Shown here piece by piece: positions 61,837-64,000 of a stretch of 64,000 nucleotides of DNA. Location: NCBI GenBank assembly GCA_965227065.1, contig CBDDFN010000013.1, positions 51,131-115,130 on the forward strand. Reading direction: 5' to 3'. Source of the stretch: CBDDFN01 sp965227065 (lineage in GTDB: Bacteria; Pseudomonadota; Alphaproteobacteria; SPJN01). The notes beneath the pieces are model-generated. The model searched no databases. It was not told the origin of the DNA and was given only the letters and a program-made list of their open reading frames with translations. The translations under genes and the position numbers were made by a program. The first letter of the stretch is position 1. Each line of letters starts with the position of its first letter.

Positions 61837-63023
61837 TTCAGCAGCTCACCGGCGATGATCAGATTGCGCACTTCGGTGGTGCCTGCGCCGATTTCGAGCA
61901 ACTTGATCGAGCGGTACAGCCGGTTCACTTCCGATTCCCAGATATAGCCTGACCCGCCATGGATCTGCATGGCCTCGTTCAAGACACTGTTCATGGTCTC
62001 AGCCGCATATTTGACCGATGCGGCGGTCAGCATGTGGATTTCGCCGGAGCCTGCCTCGCCATGGCCGATGGAATTGCACGCGGCCAACACGCGGTTTGAG
62101 AAGGTCCGCAGCGTTTCGGTCATGGTGTACATGTCGGCCAGCTTGGCCTGGATCATCTGGAAATTGCCGATTGGCTGGCCAAACTGGGTGCGGGTCTTGG
62201 CGTAATCAAGGCTGAGTTCCAGCGCGCGTTCGCACACGCCCAGGCAGATCGGCGAGATCATGGCGCGTTCAAGGTCAAGCCCGCTCATCACAACTTGCAC
62301 GCCGCGATTTTCATCGCGCAGCCGGTTGGCGGCAGGCACCCGGCATTCATCAAACACAAGCTCAGCAGTTTGGCTGCCCCGGAAGCCCATCTTGATCAGC
62401 TTCTGGGCGACGGTGAAGCCTGGCGTTTTGGTATCAACCACAAAGGCGGAAATGCCGTGGGCGCCCTTGTCCTTGTCGGTCTTGGCATAGACCAGAACGA
62501 CATCGGCAATCGGGCCATTGGTGATGTAGATCTTGGTGCCGTTCAGCACATATTCGTCACCCTCACGCCGGGCCGTCGTGCTCATGGATCCCAAAGCGTC
62601 GGATCCCGCACCTGGTTCGGTGAGGCCCAAAGCGCCGATCCATTCGCCCGAACACAGTTTGGGCAGGAAGCGTGCGCGCTGCTCGTCAGTGCCGTTGGCG
62701 TAGATATTGTTGACGCACAGATTGTCATGGGCGACCCAGCTCAAGGCAAGCGCATGATTGTGCCGCGAAAAGGCCTGCAGGATGAGGCCGCTGGTCCAGA
62801 TGTCGAGCCCCGCACCGCCAAATTCTTCCGGCACCGTGACGCCCAGATAGCCCATCTCGCCCAGGCTGCGGAATTGCTGATCGGGCCACCATTCCTCTTC
62901 GTCCATTTTGGCGGCCAGCGGCGCGAGCTGTTCGCGCGCATAGCGGTCGGCGGTGTCGAGGATTTCGCGCTGATCAGCGGTCAGCTCATAGGAAAAATCA
63001 TTGCTCAGGGCGGTCGCGGACAT
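61833..63023 (-). CDS. acyl-CoA dehydrogenase, isovaleryl-CoA-dehydrogenase-like
   Basis: A 396-aa acyl-CoA dehydrogenase. ALSWVAHDNLCVNNIYANGT, GALGLTEPGAGSD and KMGFRGSQTAELVFDECRVP are close to isovaleryl-CoA dehydrogenase. So is MSGLDLERAM, whose glutamate sits where IVD has its catalytic base, and EIGAGTTEVRNLIIAGELL. Substrate is probably a short or methyl-branched acyl-CoA, for example from a sterol tail, isoprenoid or leucine. It is transcribed with the PECR-like SDR and divergently from an enoyl-CoA hydratase across two perfect palindromes. Confidence 0.83.
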   Translation of the reverse strand: MSATALSNDFSYELTADQREILDTADRYAREQLAPLAAKMDEEEWWPDQQFRSLGEMGYLGVTVPEEFGGAGLDIWTSGLILQAFSRHNHALALSWVAHDNLCVNNIYANGTDEQRARFLPKLCSGEWIGALGLTEPGAGSDALGSMSTTARREGDEYVLNGTKIYITNGPIADVVLVYAKTDKDKGAHGISAFVVDTKTPGFTVAQKLIKMGFRGSQTAELVFDECRVPAANRLRDENRGVQVVMSGLDLERAMISPICLGVCERALELSLDYAKTRTQFGQPIGNFQMIQAKLADMYTMTETLRTFSNRVLAACNSIGHGEAGSGEIHMLTAASVKYAAETMNSVLNEAMQIHGGSGYIWESEVNRLYRSIKLLEIGAGTTEVRNLIIAGELLK

Positions 63024-63098
63024 GGCAGCGCTCCATCAAGTGAGGTTTCTTTATTTTGGCGCACGCTACCCTATGGTTCGACCAAACAAAACCCCTTA

Positions 63099-63135
63099 TT
63101 TGCAAGAGTGTCTTGCAAAGTGAGTGAAACTCACT
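63099..63135. promoter_or_regulatory. two abutting perfect palindromes
   Basis: 63099-63119: arms TTTGCAAGA and TCTTGCAAA around GTG (9-base arms, perfect). 63119-63135: AGTGAGT-GAA-ACTCACT (7-base arms, perfect), sharing one base with the first. They lie between the IVD-like gene and the hydratase gene, 38 bases before the latter's start. Neither resembles the two steroid operator types. Confidence 0.7.
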
Positions 63136-63173
63136 AAAGTGCGATCAAATTCTGATTTTTGGGGGAGAGGTTC

Positions 63174-63959
63174 ATGTCTGAGGCGCTGACACTGATTGAA
63201 AAGCGCGGTCCCGTCTGGTGGCTGATCATCAACCGGGAAGAGCGCCGCAATGCGATCAACCCCCAGGTGGTTCTTGAGCTGGCCCAGGGGGTTGAGCACG
63301 CCAAGGCCGACCCAGAGGCGCGCGCCATTGTGATCACCGGCGCGGGCGAGAAAGCCTTTTGCGCGGGCGGGGATTTGAACCGCGATCCCGGGGCTAATCC
63401 GTTCGGCTTTGATTATTCCTCCCCCACCAACAAGATCGCTGATTTCTTCCGCGCGCTTGAAAACTGCAATCTGCCGGTCATTGCCCGCGTCAATGGCCAT
63501 GCGCTGGCAGGCGGGCTTGGGCTGATGTGTGCGTGCGATATGGTTGTGGCGTCCGAGCAGGCGACTTTTGGCACGCCCGAAAGCGCTATCGGCCTGTTTC
63601 CCCTGATGATCCTGCCCTACATTTTGCGCGCGGCACCCCGGCGCAAGGCGCTGGAGCTGTGCATCACCGGGGAGCGGTTTTCCGCCCAGCAAGCTTTTGA
63701 CATGGATCTGATCAATTATGTCGTTCCCCATGCCGAGCTCGACGCCAAGCTTGATTGGCTTTTGGAGCGGGTGGTGCACAAATCCCCCACCGCCATCCGG
63801 TTGGGCAAGATGGCCTATCACGCCATGCAGGATATGAGCCTGCGCGAAAGCCTTGAATATGCCCAGATCATGCTGCCGCTGATGTCAGGGTCGGCCGACA
63901 CGGATGAAGGGATGAAAGCCTTTATCGAGAAGCGCAAGCCTGATTGGCCCAACGCGTGA
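63174..63959 (+). CDS. enoyl-CoA hydratase/isomerase family protein
   Basis: A 261-aa crotonase. The oxyanion loops are KAFCAGGDLNRD and NGHALAGGLGLMCACD, and GTPESAIGLFPLMILP carries a glutamate at the first hydratase position. GGGGGAGAGG 3-4 bases before ATG 63174 fixes the start. Divergent from an IVD-like dehydrogenase and PECR-like SDR, it probably forms a small branched-acyl-CoA degradation unit separate from the steroid operons. Confidence 0.83.
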   Translation: MSEALTLIEKRGPVWWLIINREERRNAINPQVVLELAQGVEHAKADPEARAIVITGAGEKAFCAGGDLNRDPGANPFGFDYSSPTNKIADFFRALENCNLPVIARVNGHALAGGLGLMCACDMVVASEQATFGTPESAIGLFPLMILPYILRAAPRRKALELCITGERFSAQQAFDMDLINYVVPHAELDAKLDWLLERVVHKSPTAIRLGKMAYHAMQDMSLRESLEYAQIMLPLMSGSADTDEGMKAFIEKRKPDWPNA

Positions 63960-63972
63960 TGGTTTTGATCTT

Positions 63973-64000
63973 ACGTCATCCCGGCCAAGCCCAATCGGGC
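63973..64000. repeat. start of a REP-like palindrome, cut by window edge
   Basis: ACGTCATCCCGGCCAAGCCC resembles the left arm of the units at 9291 and 53134. The right arm would lie beyond the window. Confidence 0.45.

Overview
This window is a roughly 64 kb steroid-catabolism island, probably from an alphaproteobacterium. Coding DNA is GC-rich, genes are packed in long operons with 1-8 base overlaps, and the gaps carry REP-like palindromes. The lineage is inferred from gene style and gene content only. Nearly all genes match the actinobacterial/proteobacterial 4-androstenedione and 9,10-seco pathway, or beta-oxidation and retro-aldol removal of a C24/C27 side chain. Exceptions include a family 4 glycosyltransferase, a SulP transporter, a ParD-ArsC fusion and two hypothetical genes.

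Layout. 0-9.3 kb: a truncated SDR, fadD3, a second acyl-CoA synthetase, a divergent ChsE-type acyl-CoA dehydrogenase pair and two CaiB/BaiF CoA-transferase subunits. 9.4-12.4 kb: the glycosyltransferase, then an SDR with two tandem Lrp/AsnC regulators. 12.5-31.8 kb: one long block for rings A/B (hsaA, hsaD, hsaE, hsaG, hsaF, hsaC) and rings C/D (ipdA, ipdB, ipdC, echA20, fadE30, fadA6, ipdF and further acyl-CoA dehydrogenases), ending in a ketosteroid isomerase whose three catalytic residues fall at textbook positions. 31.9-37.3 kb: ferredoxin and a 5-alpha-reductase-like membrane enzyme, divergent from kstD, an SDR, kshA and a SnoaL-fold protein. 37.4-40.3 kb: SulP, ParD-ArsC and a hypothetical protein. 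40.5-51.8 kb: aldehyde dehydrogenase, a TetR regulator, an aldolase/DUF35 pair, a second Rieske oxygenase, two alpha/beta hydrolases and chsH2-chsH1-ltp2. 51.9-60.7 kb: SCP2, a glyoxalase-superfamily protein, an SDR, a KstD-like flavoprotein, a P450, a TetR and a DUF3604 protein, every one interrupted by frameshifts. 61-64 kb: a PECR-like SDR and an isovaleryl-CoA-dehydrogenase-like enzyme, divergent from an enoyl-CoA hydratase.

How it works together. KSI, the 5-alpha-reductase-like enzyme and SDRs would adjust the A ring. KstD and KshA open ring B, HsaA/C/D/E/G/F degrade rings A/B, and FadD3 to FadA6 degrade rings C/D. The P450, acyl-CoA synthetase, CoA-transferases, ChsE pair, ChsH1/H2 and aldolases remove the side chain. 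Reductase partners (hsaB, kshB) are not seen.

The most interesting signal is regulatory. The palindrome TTGAAT-N4-ATTCAA occurs at five divergent promoters, all next to side-chain-type genes or the TetR gene at 42245. A different element with core AATGCGTAA or TGCGCAA precedes ring-degradation operons and forms a large nested palindrome in front of the SDR/Lrp/Lrp operon. Two promoters also share a third quasi-palindrome at nearly the same distance. This suggests a two-regulator division of the pathway, readable directly from the DNA.
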